Positions 1 through 9,695 are shown, counted from the stretch's first letter. The stretch is 64,000 nucleotides of DNA from Tetragenococcus osmophilus (GCF_003795125.1 NZ_CP027783.1:992001-1056000), one strand, 5' to 3'. Notes: generated by a model from the letters alone, not told the origin. Numbers and translations: made by a program.

Positions 1-726
1 GGTAGCATGTTTGATGGTATTGAATTTCGTGGTTTTAAACAGGAAACAGTTGAAGAGCTAGCTCAGTATTCTGGAGTTCCAGTTTGGAATGGCTTAACTG
101 ACCAATGGCACCCTACTCAAATGATTGCTGATTTTATGACTGTTGAAGAAGCTTTTGGACAATTAGAAGGTCTTACGCTTGTTTATGTTGGTGATGGCCG
201 CAATAATATGGCAAATAGTCTTTTAGTCACAGGTGCAATTTTAGGAGTGAATGTACGGATCTGTTCACCTAAAGAACTTTCACCTACACAAGAAGTGGTT
301 GATTATGCTGAGAAATTTGCTAAAGAATCGGGTGCACAATTAATGGTTACTGACAATGTAGCCCAAGGCGTGAAAGACGCGAATGTTTTATATACTGACG
401 TTTGGGTATCTATGGGGGAAGAAGAGAAGTTTGAAGAACGAATTAATTTATTGAAACCTTACCAAATTAACATGGATATGGTTCAAAAAACAGGGAACCA
501 GGATAATAATTTAATTCTACTTCATTGCTTACCTGCTTTTCACGATACGAAGACTCGATACGGAGAAATGGTTTCTGAAAATTTTGGTATTGACGAAATG
601 GAAATTACTGACGAGGCCTTTAGAAGTAAATATGCATGGCAATTTGAAGAAGCAGAAAACCGTATGCATTCAATTAAAGCCATTATGGCAGCAACGTTAG
701 GTAACTTATTTATTCCCTATGTATAA
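1..726 (+). CDS. arcB: Ornithine carbamoyltransferase, catabolic type (3' part)
   Basis: The reading frame is open from base 1, so the N-terminal carbamoyl-phosphate-binding part lies outside the window. About 241 codons remain. The ornithine-side domain is clear: a HPTQ motif follows WNGLTDQW, and HCLPAFHD near the C-terminus is the ornithine/carbamoyl-phosphate Cys loop of OTCases. The WNGLTD form and overall sequence resemble the catabolic ArcB of the arginine deiminase pathway, which converts citrulline plus phosphate to ornithine and carbamoyl phosphate in the cytoplasm. In lactic acid bacteria this yields ATP and ammonia and gives acid tolerance. arcA and arcC are not visible, so the catabolic assignment rests on sequence likeness. 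Putrescine carbamoyltransferase is a less likely alternative. Confidence 0.88.
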   Translation, partial: GSMFDGIEFRGFKQETVEELAQYSGVPVWNGLTDQWHPTQMIADFMTVEEAFGQLEGLTLVYVGDGRNNMANSLLVTGAILGVNVRICSPKELSPTQEVVDYAEKFAKESGAQLMVTDNVAQGVKDANVLYTDVWVSMGEEEKFEERINLLKPYQINMDMVQKTGNQDNNLILLHCLPAFHDTKTRYGEMVSENFGIDEMEITDEAFRSKYAWQFEEAENRMHSIKAIMAATLGNLFIPYV

Positions 727-799
727 GTTTGTAATTAGTTTTTAATAAAAAAGCAGAGATGTAATGTAAAGTTTCACGAGAATAAAAACTAGCTATAGA

Positions 800-872
800 A
801 ATCGGTTTCTGCAATTAGTAAGCCTCGCTCGCTAACTTTATGGCGATTAACGGGTCCTAGCAGAAACCGATT
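800..872. terminator. Long-loop inverted repeat between convergent arcB and malic enzyme genes
   Basis: A perfect 13-bp inverted repeat (AATCGGTTTCTGC at 800-812, its complement at 860-872) encloses a 47-nt loop that itself has a small TCGC/GCGA stem. A T-rich stretch follows on the + strand. It sits between two genes that converge, so a bidirectional terminator is the simplest reading. The loop is unusually long for an intrinsic terminator. Confidence 0.5.
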
Positions 873-928
873 GAACTTTTTTACTTTATTTTTACTTATA
901 TTACAGCTCTACTTTTTTTCATAAATCT

Positions 929-2092
929 TTAACCATCATTTTTTGCTGCATTTTGTACAGCTTTTGCTACTGTTTTAACCACACTTTGGTTAAATGCATC
1001 TGGGATAATATAATCTCTAGTTAATTGTTCCTTAGGTATTACCTCGGCAATCCCTTTAGCTGCAGCAATTTGCATTTTATCAGTAATGTCATATGCTCGA
1101 GAATCTAAAGCACCACGAAAAATACCAGGAAATGCTAAAACGTTATTGATCTGATTTGGAAAATCGGAACGACCAGTACCAACGATAAAAGCGCCGCCTT
1201 TTTTAGTCTCATCAGGCATAATCTCTGGTGTTGGATTAGCCATAGCAAAGATAATTGGTTTTTCATTCATATCTTTGATCCATTCTTGTTTTAGGACACC
1301 AGGGGCTGAAACGCCAATAAAGACATCCGCGCCTTTCAAGGCTTCATGTAGATCTCCTTTTTGGTGATTTTTATTGGTTAATGTAGCAATTTCTTTATGA
1401 CGTTGTTCAAGCTTAGAGTTGTCTTCTGAGATAATCCCTGTTTTATCAACAAGTTTTATATTTTTAGCACCAGCTTTTAAAAATTTCTTTGTAATGGCAA
1501 TGCCAGCAGCGCCTCCGCCGTTAATTACGATATGAGCGTCCTCTAGTTTTTTATTCGATAGTTTCAAAGCATTATATAAAGCGCCTAAGACGATAATTGC
1601 TGTGCCATGTTGATCATCGTGAAAAACTGGGATGTCAAGTTCATCTTTCAAGCGTTGTTCAATTTCGAAACAGCGAGGAGCTCCAATATCTTCTAAGTTA
1701 ATTCCTCCAAAAGAAGGCGCGATTGCTTTGATATGAGAAATAATCTCTTCAGTGTTTTGTGTATTGAGACAAATAGGGATTGCGTCTACACCAGCGAATT
1801 CCTTAAATAAAACTGCTTTTCCTTCCATAACTGGAATAGCAGCTTCGGCTCCTATATTACCTAACCCCAATACAGCAGAACCATCTGTTACGACAGCGAT
1901 AGTATTTTTTTTACCTGTGTATTTATAAACCTTTGATTGATCCTCATGGATAGCAGTGCTAACAGCAGCAACTCCTGGAGTATAAGCAACAGCCAAGTCT
2001 TCCATGCTTTTGACATCTACTTTGGAATGTATTTCCAATTTCCCTCCGTTTTCTTCACTAACCCGTAATGCCTCTTTTTTTGCATCAACCAT
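929..2092 (-). CDS. maeE: Malic enzyme (oxaloacetate-decarboxylating malate dehydrogenase)
   Basis: A 387-residue protein of the short bacterial malic enzyme type, which oxidatively decarboxylates L-malate to pyruvate and CO2 with NAD(P). Visible signatures are YTPGVAAVS near residue 38, GLGNIGAEAAIPVMEGKA (about 76-93), the metal-site segment FHDDQHGTAI (about 157-166) and the dinucleotide-binding loop INGGGAAGIAI (about 190-200). The length separates it from the 540-residue malolactic enzyme. The start is an ATG preceded by an AAAGGAG ribosome-binding site. No malate transporter or MaeKR two-component genes adjoin it here, unlike the mae loci of several lactobacilli. It converges on arcB across a long inverted repeat. 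Confidence 0.9.
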   Translation of the reverse strand: MVDAKKEALRVSEENGGKLEIHSKVDVKSMEDLAVAYTPGVAAVSTAIHEDQSKVYKYTGKKNTIAVVTDGSAVLGLGNIGAEAAIPVMEGKAVLFKEFAGVDAIPICLNTQNTEEIISHIKAIAPSFGGINLEDIGAPRCFEIEQRLKDELDIPVFHDDQHGTAIIVLGALYNALKLSNKKLEDAHIVINGGGAAGIAITKKFLKAGAKNIKLVDKTGIISEDNSKLEQRHKEIATLTNKNHQKGDLHEALKGADVFIGVSAPGVLKQEWIKDMNEKPIIFAMANPTPEIMPDETKKGGAFIVGTGRSDFPNQINNVLAFPGIFRGALDSRAYDITDKMQIAAAKGIAEVIPKEQLTRDYIIPDAFNQSVVKTVAKAVQNAAKNDG

Positions 2093-2333
2093 TCATTAAC
2101 ACTCCTTTAATTGATATTGAATCATTATTTTTGTTTAGGGACTTTCAAACTAATTGCTCGAACAATCTGAGTAGAGGCTTGGGCAAAAAGTTAGTAAGTG
2201 ACAATTAAAGTATAACAATAGTTAGTGCTTACAACAAGGCTATTAAAACTTATAGAGTCTGTTTACTTGCAATATAAAAAATAAGTCTTTATGCTAAAAA
2301 GCATTGAAATTATTTTAGAAAAGGGTTAACCAT

Positions 2334-2765
2334 ATGCAAACAAAAATAAAAAAATTTAATGACCTAACTCTTTTAGAATATCATCAGTTGATGAAAATAA
2401 GGACGTCCGTATTTGTAGTAGAACAGAACTGCCCTTACCAAGAGGTTGATGATGTTGATCTAACTGCCTTTCATTTTTGGTTAGAAAACCAAAAAGAAAT
2501 GGTTGCTTATGCGCGTGTTTATCAACAACAGCAAACCATTCATTTTGGTAGGGTGTTAGTTAAAAAAGAAGAAAGAGACAAAGGGCTAGGAAAACAATTA
2601 ATGCAGCAATTAATGGGATGGATTGAACAAAACTTTCCAGAAAAAATCATTCATATTGAAGCGCAAGCTTACTTACAAGAGTTTTATACTAGTTTTGGTT
2701 TTCGCGCTGTTTCTGAAAAATATTTATTAGATGGGATTTCTCATATCGATATGCAAAAAGGTTAG
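2334..2765 (+). CDS. GNAT-family N-acetyltransferase, ElaA type
   Basis: A 143-residue single-domain acetyltransferase. The N-terminal block LRTSVFVVEQ-like (here MKIRTSVFVVEQNCPYQEVD, residues about 20-39) is the ElaA-subfamily signature. The acetyl-CoA loop appears as VKKEERDKGLGKQLMQQL (about 77-94). The substrate is unknown for this subfamily. The gene stands alone: it is divergent from malic enzyme and followed by the argS leader. The ATG is preceded by AAGGG seven bases upstream. Confidence 0.85.
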   Translation: MQTKIKKFNDLTLLEYHQLMKIRTSVFVVEQNCPYQEVDDVDLTAFHFWLENQKEMVAYARVYQQQQTIHFGRVLVKKEERDKGLGKQLMQQLMGWIEQNFPEKIIHIEAQAYLQEFYTSFGFRAVSEKYLLDGISHIDMQKG

Positions 2766-2825
2766 TTTCTTATTAAATGGAGTAAGCTGCGAGCAAACAA
2801 ACTAGAAAGTAAGAAAGAATTTTGT

Positions 2826-2831
2826 TATAAT
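2826..2831 (+). promoter_or_regulatory. -10 element of the argS T-box transcript
   Basis: A perfect TATAAT lies just before the T-box leader. No good -35 hexamer is seen 16-18 bp upstream, so the transcription start near 2838 is a prediction. Confidence 0.5.
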
Positions 2832-2837
2832 TAATTC

Positions 2838-3068
2838 AAATCTCATAAAAAATTTGAAGATCAAGAGAGTATTTTTTCATTGTTTTACCAAGCGATTTCG
2901 GATTTTGGTGGAAGCCGATTAAAACATGGAAAGAGAAACGCACTTGTGAGAATTTATTTTATAAACGGGATCTGCCGTTATCAGATAAAGTTGGTTTGAA
3001 TACGAACAACAAGAGTGGTACCGCGGGTAATCTCGTCTCTAGCGTTTAAAATGCTGGAGACTTTTTTT
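2838..3068 (+). promoter_or_regulatory. T-box riboswitch controlling argS
   Basis: The leader of about 230 nt ends with the near-invariant T-box sequence TGGTACCGCGG (3016-3026). This is followed by a terminator hairpin GTCTCTAGC/GCTGGAGAC (3035-3043 with 3053-3061) and a run of seven T. T-box RNAs read the charging state of the cognate tRNA: uncharged tRNA-Arg should stabilise the antiterminator and switch on argS. I did not assign the specifier codon with confidence. The amino acid is inferred from the downstream gene. Confidence 0.9.
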
Positions 3069-3100
3069 ATGAAAAATAATAATAAAAATTGGAGGATACA

Positions 3101-4792
3101 ATGAAAAATAAAGAAGTTGTAGCAAAAGCAATCTTTGATGTAGTAAAAGATGATTTGACACTTGAACAAGTAGAACAGTTACTAGAATATCCTAAATCGG
3201 AGGAACATGGGGATGTCGCATTTCCTGCGTTTTCTTTAGCTAAAATTTATCGTAAAGCGCCCCAACAAATTGTTAGTGATTTGGCTGAAAAGATAGATGA
3301 CTCTACTTTTGAAAAGATTGAAGTTGTGGGACCTTACTTAAATTTTTTCATGGATAAAAAGAAAGTTTCGCATGATGTCTTAACTACGGTAATTGAGCAA
3401 GGAGCACACTATGGTGATTTTGATCTAGGTAATAATGATAATGTTCCTATAGATATGTCTTCACCTAATATAGCTAAACCTATATCTATGGGGCATTTAC
3501 GTTCAACAGTCATTGGAAATTCAATCGCCCTTATTTTACAAAAAGTTGGTTACCACCCGATAAAAATTAATCATTTAGGGGACTGGGGAACGCAGTTTGG
3601 TAAATTAATTACCGCTTATAAAAAATGGGGAACTGAAGAAGAGGTACGTAATGACCCAATCGGAGAATTATTACGTTTATATGTTAAATTTCATGAAGAA
3701 GCAGAGGAAGACCCTTCATTAGAAGAAGAAGGACGAGCAGCCTTTAGACAATTAGAAAACGATGAACAAGAAGCTGTTAACTTATGGCAATGGTTTCGCT
3801 CAGAATCATTAAAAGAATTTGATAAGATATATGATATGTTAGGAATAACATTTGATTCTTATAAAGGGGAGGCCTTTTATGAGGATAAAATGAATGAAAT
3901 TGTTGAATTGTTGGAAGAAAAACATTTATTAAAAGAAGATCAAGGTGCCGAAATTGTAGACTTGTCTGCTTATGATCTTAACCCGGCTTTGATCAAAAAA
4001 CGTGATGGAGGTACGCTTTATATAACTCGTGATATGGCGGCAGCTTTGTATCGTAAACGAACATATGATTTTGCTAAATCACTATACGTTGTAGGAAATG
4101 AGCAAAGTTATCACTTTAAACAATTAAAGGCTACATTAAAAGAAATGGGATATGATTGGGCAGATGATATGCACCACATTCCGTTTGGCTTAATTACAAA
4201 AGATGGGAAAAAACTTTCAACACGTAAAGGCCAAATTGTTTTATTAGAAGATGTTTTAAATGATGCGGTTCGTTCTGCTCAAGAACAAATTGCTGAAAAG
4301 AATCCTTCTTTAGAAAATAAAGAAGAAGTGGCTGATCAAGTAGGTATTGGTGCGGTTATCTTCCATGATTTAAAAAATGATCGTTTAAATACATTTGATT
4401 TTACTTTAGATGAAGTTGTGCGATTTGAAGGTGAAACAGGGCCTTACGTTCAATATACTTATGCTCGCGCAATGAGTATACTAAGAAAAGCAGGCTTTAC
4501 ACCAAATAAAGAAAAAAATTATGCACTAGATGATAAACAGAGCTGGGAAATTGTTAAATTTATTCAAGGCTATCCGGAAATGATTTTAGAAGCAGCGGAT
4601 AAATACGAACCTTCCGTGGTTGCTAAACATGCTATTAAATTAGCACAAGCTTTTAATAAATACTATGGTAATACTAGAATATTAGCTGAGGATGAACAGC
4701 AAGAAGCTCGTTTAGCTTTAGTCTATGTAGTGACAGTTTTATTAAAAGAAGATTTACACTTGTTAGGTTTACAAGCTCCCGCACGTATGTAA
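3101..4792 (+). CDS. argS: Arginyl-tRNA synthetase
   Basis: A 563-residue class I synthetase that charges tRNA-Arg with arginine and ATP. The sequence shows the N-terminal Add-1 domain, the HIGH-type signature inside [16 protein letters not shown] (about 123-138), DWGTQFGKL soon after, and a KMSKS-like KLSTRKGQ motif (about 371-378). The C-terminus ends with the DALR anticodon-binding helices and the usual final ..APARM. The start is the ATG after GGAGG at 3091; an in-frame ATG at 3089 would lie on top of the ribosome-binding site. Expression is under the T-box just upstream. Confidence 0.97.
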   Translation: MKNKEVVAKAIFDVVKDDLTLEQVEQLLEYPKSEEHGDVAFPAFSLAKIYRKAPQQIVSDLAEKIDDSTFEKIEVVGPYLNFFMDKKKVSHDVLTTVIEQGAHYGDFDLGNNDNVPIDMSSPNIAKPISMGHLRSTVIGNSIALILQKVGYHPIKINHLGDWGTQFGKLITAYKKWGTEEEVRNDPIGELLRLYVKFHEEAEEDPSLEEEGRAAFRQLENDEQEAVNLWQWFRSESLKEFDKIYDMLGITFDSYKGEAFYEDKMNEIVELLEEKHLLKEDQGAEIVDLSAYDLNPALIKKRDGGTLYITRDMAAALYRKRTYDFAKSLYVVGNEQSYHFKQLKATLKEMGYDWADDMHHIPFGLITKDGKKLSTRKGQIVLLEDVLNDAVRSAQEQIAEKNPSLENKEEVADQVGIGAVIFHDLKNDRLNTFDFTLDEVVRFEGETGPYVQYTYARAMSILRKAGFTPNKEKNYALDDKQSWEIVKFIQGYPEMILEAADKYEPSVVAKHAIKLAQAFNKYYGNTRILAEDEQQEARLALVYVVTVLLKEDLHLLGLQAPARM

Positions 4793-4815
4793 AGTTATAA
4801 CTAAATACGTTTTTT

Positions 4816-4852
4816 AAAAGCACTGTGGTTATTTTTTCCTCAGTGCTTTTTT
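4816..4852 (+). terminator. Intrinsic terminator after argS
   Basis: The arms AAAAGCACTG(T)GG and CCTCAGTGCTTTT form a hairpin with a T-rich loop and a closing T tract. Confidence 0.8.
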
Positions 4853-4954
4853 ACTCCAAAATTTTTGTCCTTTTATTTTAAAGGCGTTATCATAGCCGTG
4901 TAAGATTTTTTATTCTTAGTAGATTAAAATTAAATAACAGGAGGTTGCTTATTT

Positions 4955-5821
4955 ATGGGTAATATTTTACTTGCACTTGTACCCGCAGTAATGTGGGGGA
5001 TTCAGCCCCTGATTTTACAAACAATTGGTGGAAAAACATCTAACCAACAAATGGGGATGTCCCTAGGGGCATTGATCTTTTCTATTGGTGTTTTATTCTT
5101 CCACCAACCTGTGTGGTCATGGCATTTAATACTTGCTTCCTTTGTCTGTGGGCTTGCCTGGGCTTTTGGCCAAATTACACAGATTGAAAGTTTTCATATT
5201 ATCGGAGTGTCAGCTGCAATGCCAATTTCAACCGGCATGCAATTGATCGGAGTAACGCTATTTGGTATTTTTTACTTCCATGAATGGACAAGTACTATGG
5301 ATTACGTATATGGGATCAGTGCTTTGGTTGTCATTATTTTGGGGGTATTTTTTACCGCTTATAGAGAAAAAGGTGATGACACCGGTAAACAAGGAGCAAT
5401 GCAAAGAGGTCTTTTTGTTCTAGTTTTATCAACGATTGGTCAAGTAATGTACAATGTTATTCCACGTATGGCTGACCTTAACGGCTGGGATGTGTTATTC
5501 CCACAAGGGATTGGTATGGCAGTAGGTGCAATGGCTTTTAGTTTCTTCTTTGATAAAAAACCAGAGCTTTTCAGCAAGAAGTCATTTCAAAATATTGCTG
5601 CAGGTGCCGCTTTTGCGATCGGAAATATTGGTATTTTACTTTCCAATAAAGTAAATGGCGTAGCATTAGGGTTTACATTATCCCAAATGAACGTCATTGT
5701 TAACACTCTTGGAGGACTTATATTCCTTAAAGAATCAAGGACTTCAAAAGAATTAAAACTAACGATTGGTGGCTTAATTTTGGTAGCTGCCGGTGGGATT
5801 TTAATTGGTTTGACCAAATAA
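4955..5821 (+). CDS. GRP-family sugar uptake protein (GlcU/RbsU type)
   Basis: A 288-residue integral membrane protein of the glucose/ribose porter family within the drug/metabolite transporter superfamily. The N-terminus MGNILLALVPAVMWGIQPL and about ten hydrophobic segments match GlcU-type proton-coupled sugar transporters. It probably imports glucose or ribose independently of the PTS; the substrate cannot be read from the sequence. AGGAGG precedes the ATG by eight bases. It is monocistronic, with terminators on both sides. The next gene, on the opposite strand, encodes an Mga-like regulator. Confidence 0.85.
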   Translation: MGNILLALVPAVMWGIQPLILQTIGGKTSNQQMGMSLGALIFSIGVLFFHQPVWSWHLILASFVCGLAWAFGQITQIESFHIIGVSAAMPISTGMQLIGVTLFGIFYFHEWTSTMDYVYGISALVVIILGVFFTAYREKGDDTGKQGAMQRGLFVLVLSTIGQVMYNVIPRMADLNGWDVLFPQGIGMAVGAMAFSFFFDKKPELFSKKSFQNIAAGAAFAIGNIGILLSNKVNGVALGFTLSQMNVIVNTLGGLIFLKESRTSKELKLTIGGLILVAAGGILIGLTK

Positions 5822-5837
5822 TAAAACAATTAGATAT

Positions 5838-5879
5838 AAAAAGATGGAACAGTAAGTATAGCTTATGTTCCATCTTTTT
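5838..5879. terminator. Bidirectional terminator between glcU-like gene and Mga-like gene
   Basis: A perfect 13-bp stem (AAAAAGATGGAAC at 5838-5850, complement at 5867-5879) with A and T tracts on the two flanks serves both convergent genes. It abuts the stop codon of the reverse-strand gene. Confidence 0.85.
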
Positions 5880-5880
5880 A

Positions 5881-6885
5881 TTATCCTAGAAGATTCCACT
5901 TGTTCTTTTCTTTTTGAGTGCTATACTGCAATAACTTTTCATATAGGACAGGTAATTCAGGGTGTTTAATTAGTAACTGTCGATAATTTGGTAATAGCTT
6001 TATAAAACTGTACGTTAATTGTTTTATCTCATTTGTAAGAAAAAGAGGTTCATAAGCTAATAAAAGACTTCCAGAGTAAAAGTCACAGAAGCTATGTAGA
6101 CGATGAAACCTTTGCGATAAAGAAAGCAATGTTATTTCTTTTAGCTTCGTGTGTGCGTATAAAGAAAAGTCTACGGCTTCTGTCAGAAATGGCTCTAGCC
6201 AAAGATTTTCTAGTCCTGTAAATTGTTGCCATAAAAATAATAGTCCAAAATCATTTATTTGGAAAGGGACCGGGTAATATTTTCCAGGCGCTTGAATCGA
6301 TCGATAAAAAGAAAATCCTTGTGTGATACGGTATTGTTGCACCTCTTTATAACGGTCGTATAAGTTTTGTGCATTTAATTCAAAAGGTGGATCATAGAGT
6401 AAAGAAACTAATAAAGAAAAGTATCGTATTTGGATTTCTTCCCCCTTTAAAGTAGGCGTGGTGGTAAAAGAAACCCAAAGGTTATAGTTAGATAAGAGCG
6501 GTTTCATTTTTTGAACTCTTCGTTGCAAGGTAGCTCTTGATAAATAAAATCTTTTTTCTAAAGATTTAAATGTGTCAAAAGGGTTTTCGATAATTTTTAC
6601 TAATAATTTAAAAGAATCACTTCGATTGAGTAACGAACTTAGAAATAATTGAGCATTTTCATGCGAATAAATGGCCTCGATTACTTGGTTTTTTATGGAA
6701 AAAGAAACGCCGGTTGAATCATGGTTTCTACTTTGTTGCCAAAGTTTAACGTAACGACTTAAAGATTTTGAACTAAGATTTAGTTGAGTACTTACTTCTT
6801 TTAATGGACATGGGTTTTTCTTTTGTAAGTACTGAAATAAATGAAATATAATTTTGTCTTGTTTTTCTAGTAATGTATCAAACAT
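5881..6885 (-). CDS. Mga-like helix-turn-helix transcriptional regulator
   Basis: A 334-residue cytoplasmic protein with two consecutive N-terminal helix-turn-helix regions. The first is near residues 25-50 (LKEVSTQLNLSSKSLSRYVK); the second is near 105-130 (SLEKRFYLSRATLQRRVQKM). A long alpha-helical region resembling the PRD-like middle part of Mga/AtxA regulators follows. It is shorter than classical Mga (about 500 residues) and lacks an obvious EIIB-like C-terminal domain. Regulatory targets are unknown; the flanking sugar transporter and permease are candidates. No DNA-binding data can be read from the sequence. Confidence 0.7.
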   Translation of the reverse strand: MFDTLLEKQDKIIFHLFQYLQKKNPCPLKEVSTQLNLSSKSLSRYVKLWQQSRNHDSTGVSFSIKNQVIEAIYSHENAQLFLSSLLNRSDSFKLLVKIIENPFDTFKSLEKRFYLSRATLQRRVQKMKPLLSNYNLWVSFTTTPTLKGEEIQIRYFSLLVSLLYDPPFELNAQNLYDRYKEVQQYRITQGFSFYRSIQAPGKYYPVPFQINDFGLLFLWQQFTGLENLWLEPFLTEAVDFSLYAHTKLKEITLLSLSQRFHRLHSFCDFYSGSLLLAYEPLFLTNEIKQLTYSFIKLLPNYRQLLIKHPELPVLYEKLLQYSTQKEKNKWNLLG

Positions 6886-7313
6886 TCAATCACCTCGGAG
6901 CGAAGGTATCACAAGCTTTTATTTATTAAAAATGACAAATTTGTTAGAAACTGTTGATATTAACAAGAAGCTAGTTGAATATGTTTTCATTTATAAAAGA
7001 GAATTCTATTTTTTAGTAAACATTCCAATATTCGAGGTAAAAAGATATGTTAAAGATACAATTGTCCACAATTTATAAGAAGATTTTTTATTATCCTTAC
7101 ATTCAATAAAACAAATAGACTTTTTTAACTAATAAAAGTTTATTTAGATAAGAAAGAATAGATTTATTTACTTTATTACTTTTTTATAAATACATATATT
7201 TTTTGGACCTCATAGTGGGTAAATTTAAAGGAAATAAACATGTTAAAAACTTTTGCTTTTTTTCTAATTGTCGGTATCATAGGGGTATAAGGAAAAGTTA
7301 GGAAGGAGAGAGT
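6886..7313. other. AT-rich intergenic region upstream of two divergent genes
   Basis: 428 bp, very AT-rich, between the Mga-like gene and the TauE permease gene. A possible permease promoter is TTGCTT (7253-7258), a 16-bp spacer and TATCAT (7275-7280), followed by GGAAGGAG before the ATG at 7314. A 74-codon ORF at 6854-7078 overlaps the regulator start and has no ribosome-binding site or family resemblance. Nothing else is supported here. Confidence 0.4.
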
Positions 7314-8096
7314 ATGCTAAAAGGGCTTGTTTATTTTTTAGTTATCGTCTTAGCAAATACTGTGGGCGCAATCTCTGGTATGGGTGGCGGGGTAATTATT
7401 AAGCCTGTATTGGATTTTATTGCAGTAGATCCGGTAGCAGCTATCTCTTTTTATTCCTCAGTAGCTGTGTTTGTAATGTCTATTACTTCAACTATACGAC
7501 AAATTAAAGGTGGCATATCCATTTCTTGGAATCTAGTAATATGGGTAGCTGTTGGTGCGATTCTAGGAGGTTTTTTAGGAAACCATACTTTCGATTCTTT
7601 CCTAATGAATTTTTCGGATGAAGGCATTGTTATGCTTATTCAAATAGGACTAACTGTGGTCACTTTACTTTTTGCGCTGTTTTATAATCATTTGGATTTA
7701 CGTAAATTTTATTTGAATGGAAAAATTTGGTATCTTATTTGTGGAACCATTCTAGGTTTTTTAGCTAGTTTGTTGGGTATTGGTGGCGGCCCCATTAATG
7801 TTTCACTTTTAATATTAATGTTTGGACTACCTATTAAGGAAGCAACAGTATACTCGATTTGTACGATCTTTTTTTCACAATTAGCGAAATTTATCACGAT
7901 GTTTTTTACTTCAGGGTTTGCATCTTTTGATTTAACGATGCTTTTTTATATTATCCCAGCGGCGATTATGGGAGGATTTGTAGGGGCAAAGGTGAGTCAA
8001 GCGATTTCTTCTAAACGAGTTTCGCAGATTTTTGAGGCTGTGATTCTTCTTGTTTTAGTGATTAATGTATATAATGGTTTTCGCCTTTTTCTTTGA
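7314..8096 (+). CDS. TauE/SafE family membrane permease
   Basis: A 260-residue membrane protein with about eight hydrophobic segments and the two repeated family signatures. These are an N-terminal GAISGMGGGVIIKP (residues about 18-31) and a second copy SLLGIGGGPINVSLLI in the middle. Family members export sulfite, sulfoacetate or other organosulfur anions, or take up such compounds; the substrate here is unknown. The gene is alone and followed by cydABCD on the same strand after 174 bp. A GGAAGGAG ribosome-binding site supports the ATG. Confidence 0.85.
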   Translation: MLKGLVYFLVIVLANTVGAISGMGGGVIIKPVLDFIAVDPVAAISFYSSVAVFVMSITSTIRQIKGGISISWNLVIWVAVGAILGGFLGNHTFDSFLMNFSDEGIVMLIQIGLTVVTLLFALFYNHLDLRKFYLNGKIWYLICGTILGFLASLLGIGGGPINVSLLILMFGLPIKEATVYSICTIFFSQLAKFITMFFTSGFASFDLTMLFYIIPAAIMGGFVGAKVSQAISSKRVSQIFEAVILLVLVINVYNGFRLFL

Positions 8097-8173
8097 TATA
8101 TTTTTAACAAAAAAATAAGCGGAATGATTGCATTTCTTGCAAAAAAGCATATGATGAAAATGGATATTTTTAG

Positions 8174-8202
8174 TTGTAAGTAGCTAAAGAAAAGCGTATA
8201 CT
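8174..8202 (+). promoter_or_regulatory. Predicted cydABCD promoter
   Basis: TTGTAA (8174-8179), a 17-bp spacer and TATACT (8197-8202) lie about 70 bp before the cydA start. I searched by eye for a Rex-type TTGTGA/TCACAA operator around it and saw none. Confidence 0.55.
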
Positions 8203-8270
8203 ATATAAGGTTTTAAGCATTTATTTTATAAATTCTATTGGTAATAATCAAAGGTCTGGAGGAGTAAATA

Positions 8271-9695
8271 ATGGATATTGTTACCTTAGCTCGGTTTCAA
8301 TTTGCAATGACAACGATCTTTCACTATTTCTTTGTTCCTTTTTCAATTGGTGTAGCATTAGTTGTTGCAATTATGGAAACAATGTATGTAGTAAAAAAAG
8401 ATGAAAGCTATAAAAAAATGGCGAAGTTCTGGGGAAATATTTTTCTGTTGAGTTTTGCAGTTGGTGTTGTTACCGGAATTATCCAAGAATTTCAATTCGG
8501 TATGAATTGGTCCGCTTATTCACGTTTTGTTGGTGATATTTTTGGAGCGCCTTTAGCAGTAGAAGCTCTACTTGCTTTCTTCCTAGAATCAACGTTTTTA
8601 GGGTTATGGATGTTTACTTGGCAAAGAGTTAATCCAAAAATGCATGTTTCTTTTATGTGGTTAGTTACATTAGGGTCCATCCTTTCTGCTTTTTGGATTT
8701 TAGTCGCTAACAGTTTTATGCAACATCCTACCGGTTATACTTATCGTAATGGGCGGGCCGAGATGAATGATTTTGGCGCATTGCTCAAAAACCCACAAGT
8801 TTGGTATGAGTTTTCACATGTGATTATGGCAGCCATTTTAATGGGCGGTATATTAATTGCTGGAATGTCGGCTTTCCGTTTGTTGAAACGCCATACTTTA
8901 AGTGAATTAAGTACAAGTATTTTCAAAAAGTCATTGCGTGTCGGTTTGGGTATTGCTTTATTTGGTTCGCTTGGTGTATTAGCAACTGGAGATATGCAGA
9001 TGCAAGCTTTAGTTGAAGATCAACCAATGAAATTTGCGGCTACTGAAGGGCTCTACGAAGATTCTGATGATCCAGCGTCTTGGACAGCTGTTGGTTGGAT
9101 GGACGAAGCTAATCATGAACGTGTTTTTGGTATTCGTGTTCCTTATGTATTGAGCATTTTGTCTTACCATAGTCTTTCCGGTGGTGTTGAAGGAATGGAT
9201 TCGCTTAATGAATCGTTAACGGCAGAATACGGGGATGACAATTACTTTCCTCCTGTAAATGCAATGTTTTGGAGCTTCCGTATCATGGTAGGCCTTGGTA
9301 TGTTAACATTATTAGTTTCTACATTGGGGTTATTTTTCACACGTAAGAAGAGTCCCTCTCTTTTTAAGAAGCCGTGGATGTTATGGACTGTTGGTGCAAT
9401 GACTTTCGCTCCTTTTATTGCAAATACTTGTGGTTGGCTAGTAACTGAATTAGGCCGTTACCCTTGGACAGTGTATGGAATGTTCAAAATGGAGGATAGT
9501 GTATCGCCAAATGTTACACCAGCTTCGTTGTTATTTTCTAACATCGTCTACTTCTTGTTATTTGGTGGTTTAGCAGTAGTAATGTTTTATTTAGTTGTTC
9601 GTGAGTTACGCAAGGGACCCGACCAACAAGAAGAACAAGAAAAAGAAGAAGAGCCTGCGACAGATCCTTTTGACGGAGGTGCTTTCAATGAGTAG
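8271..9695 (+). CDS. cydA: Cytochrome bd quinol oxidase subunit I
   Basis: A 474-residue membrane subunit of the bd-type terminal oxidase, which oxidises (demethyl)menaquinol and reduces O2 to water. His18 in the first helix region, QFGMNW near residue 73 and the bd signature ELGRYPWTVYGM near residue 395 are present. The Q loop is short, as usual in Firmicutes. The C-terminal tail is acidic. The start ATG follows GGAGG. It is the first gene of cydABCD; its stop overlaps the cydB start by eight bases. Function needs haem b and d, and no haem synthesis gene is in the window. Confidence 0.97.
   Translation: MDIVTLARFQFAMTTIFHYFFVPFSIGVALVVAIMETMYVVKKDESYKKMAKFWGNIFLLSFAVGVVTGIIQEFQFGMNWSAYSRFVGDIFGAPLAVEALLAFFLESTFLGLWMFTWQRVNPKMHVSFMWLVTLGSILSAFWILVANSFMQHPTGYTYRNGRAEMNDFGALLKNPQVWYEFSHVIMAAILMGGILIAGMSAFRLLKRHTLSELSTSIFKKSLRVGLGIALFGSLGVLATGDMQMQALVEDQPMKFAATEGLYEDSDDPASWTAVGWMDEANHERVFGIRVPYVLSILSYHSLSGGVEGMDSLNESLTAEYGDDNYFPPVNAMFWSFRIMVGLGMLTLLVSTLGLFFTRKKSPSLFKKPWMLWTVGAMTFAPFIANTCGWLVTELGRYPWTVYGMFKMEDSVSPNVTPASLLFSNIVYFLLFGGLAVVMFYLVVRELRKGPDQQEEQEKEEEPATDPFDGGAFNE

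Noticed and set aside
2981-3169. 62-codon reverse ORF across the argS leader
   Set aside because: Lies over the T-box and its terminator on the opposite strand; no start signals.
6854-7078. 74-codon ORF over the start of the Mga-like gene
   Set aside because: No ribosome-binding site, overlaps a supported gene in antisense, AT-driven composition and no family resemblance.
8097-8270. Possible Rex operator before cydA
   Set aside because: No TTGTGA/TCACAA palindrome with tolerable mismatches was found by eye.
9595-9687. Upstream extension of cydB
   Set aside because: This part lies inside cydA in another frame and lacks a ribosome-binding site; GGAGGTG precedes the ATG at 9688.
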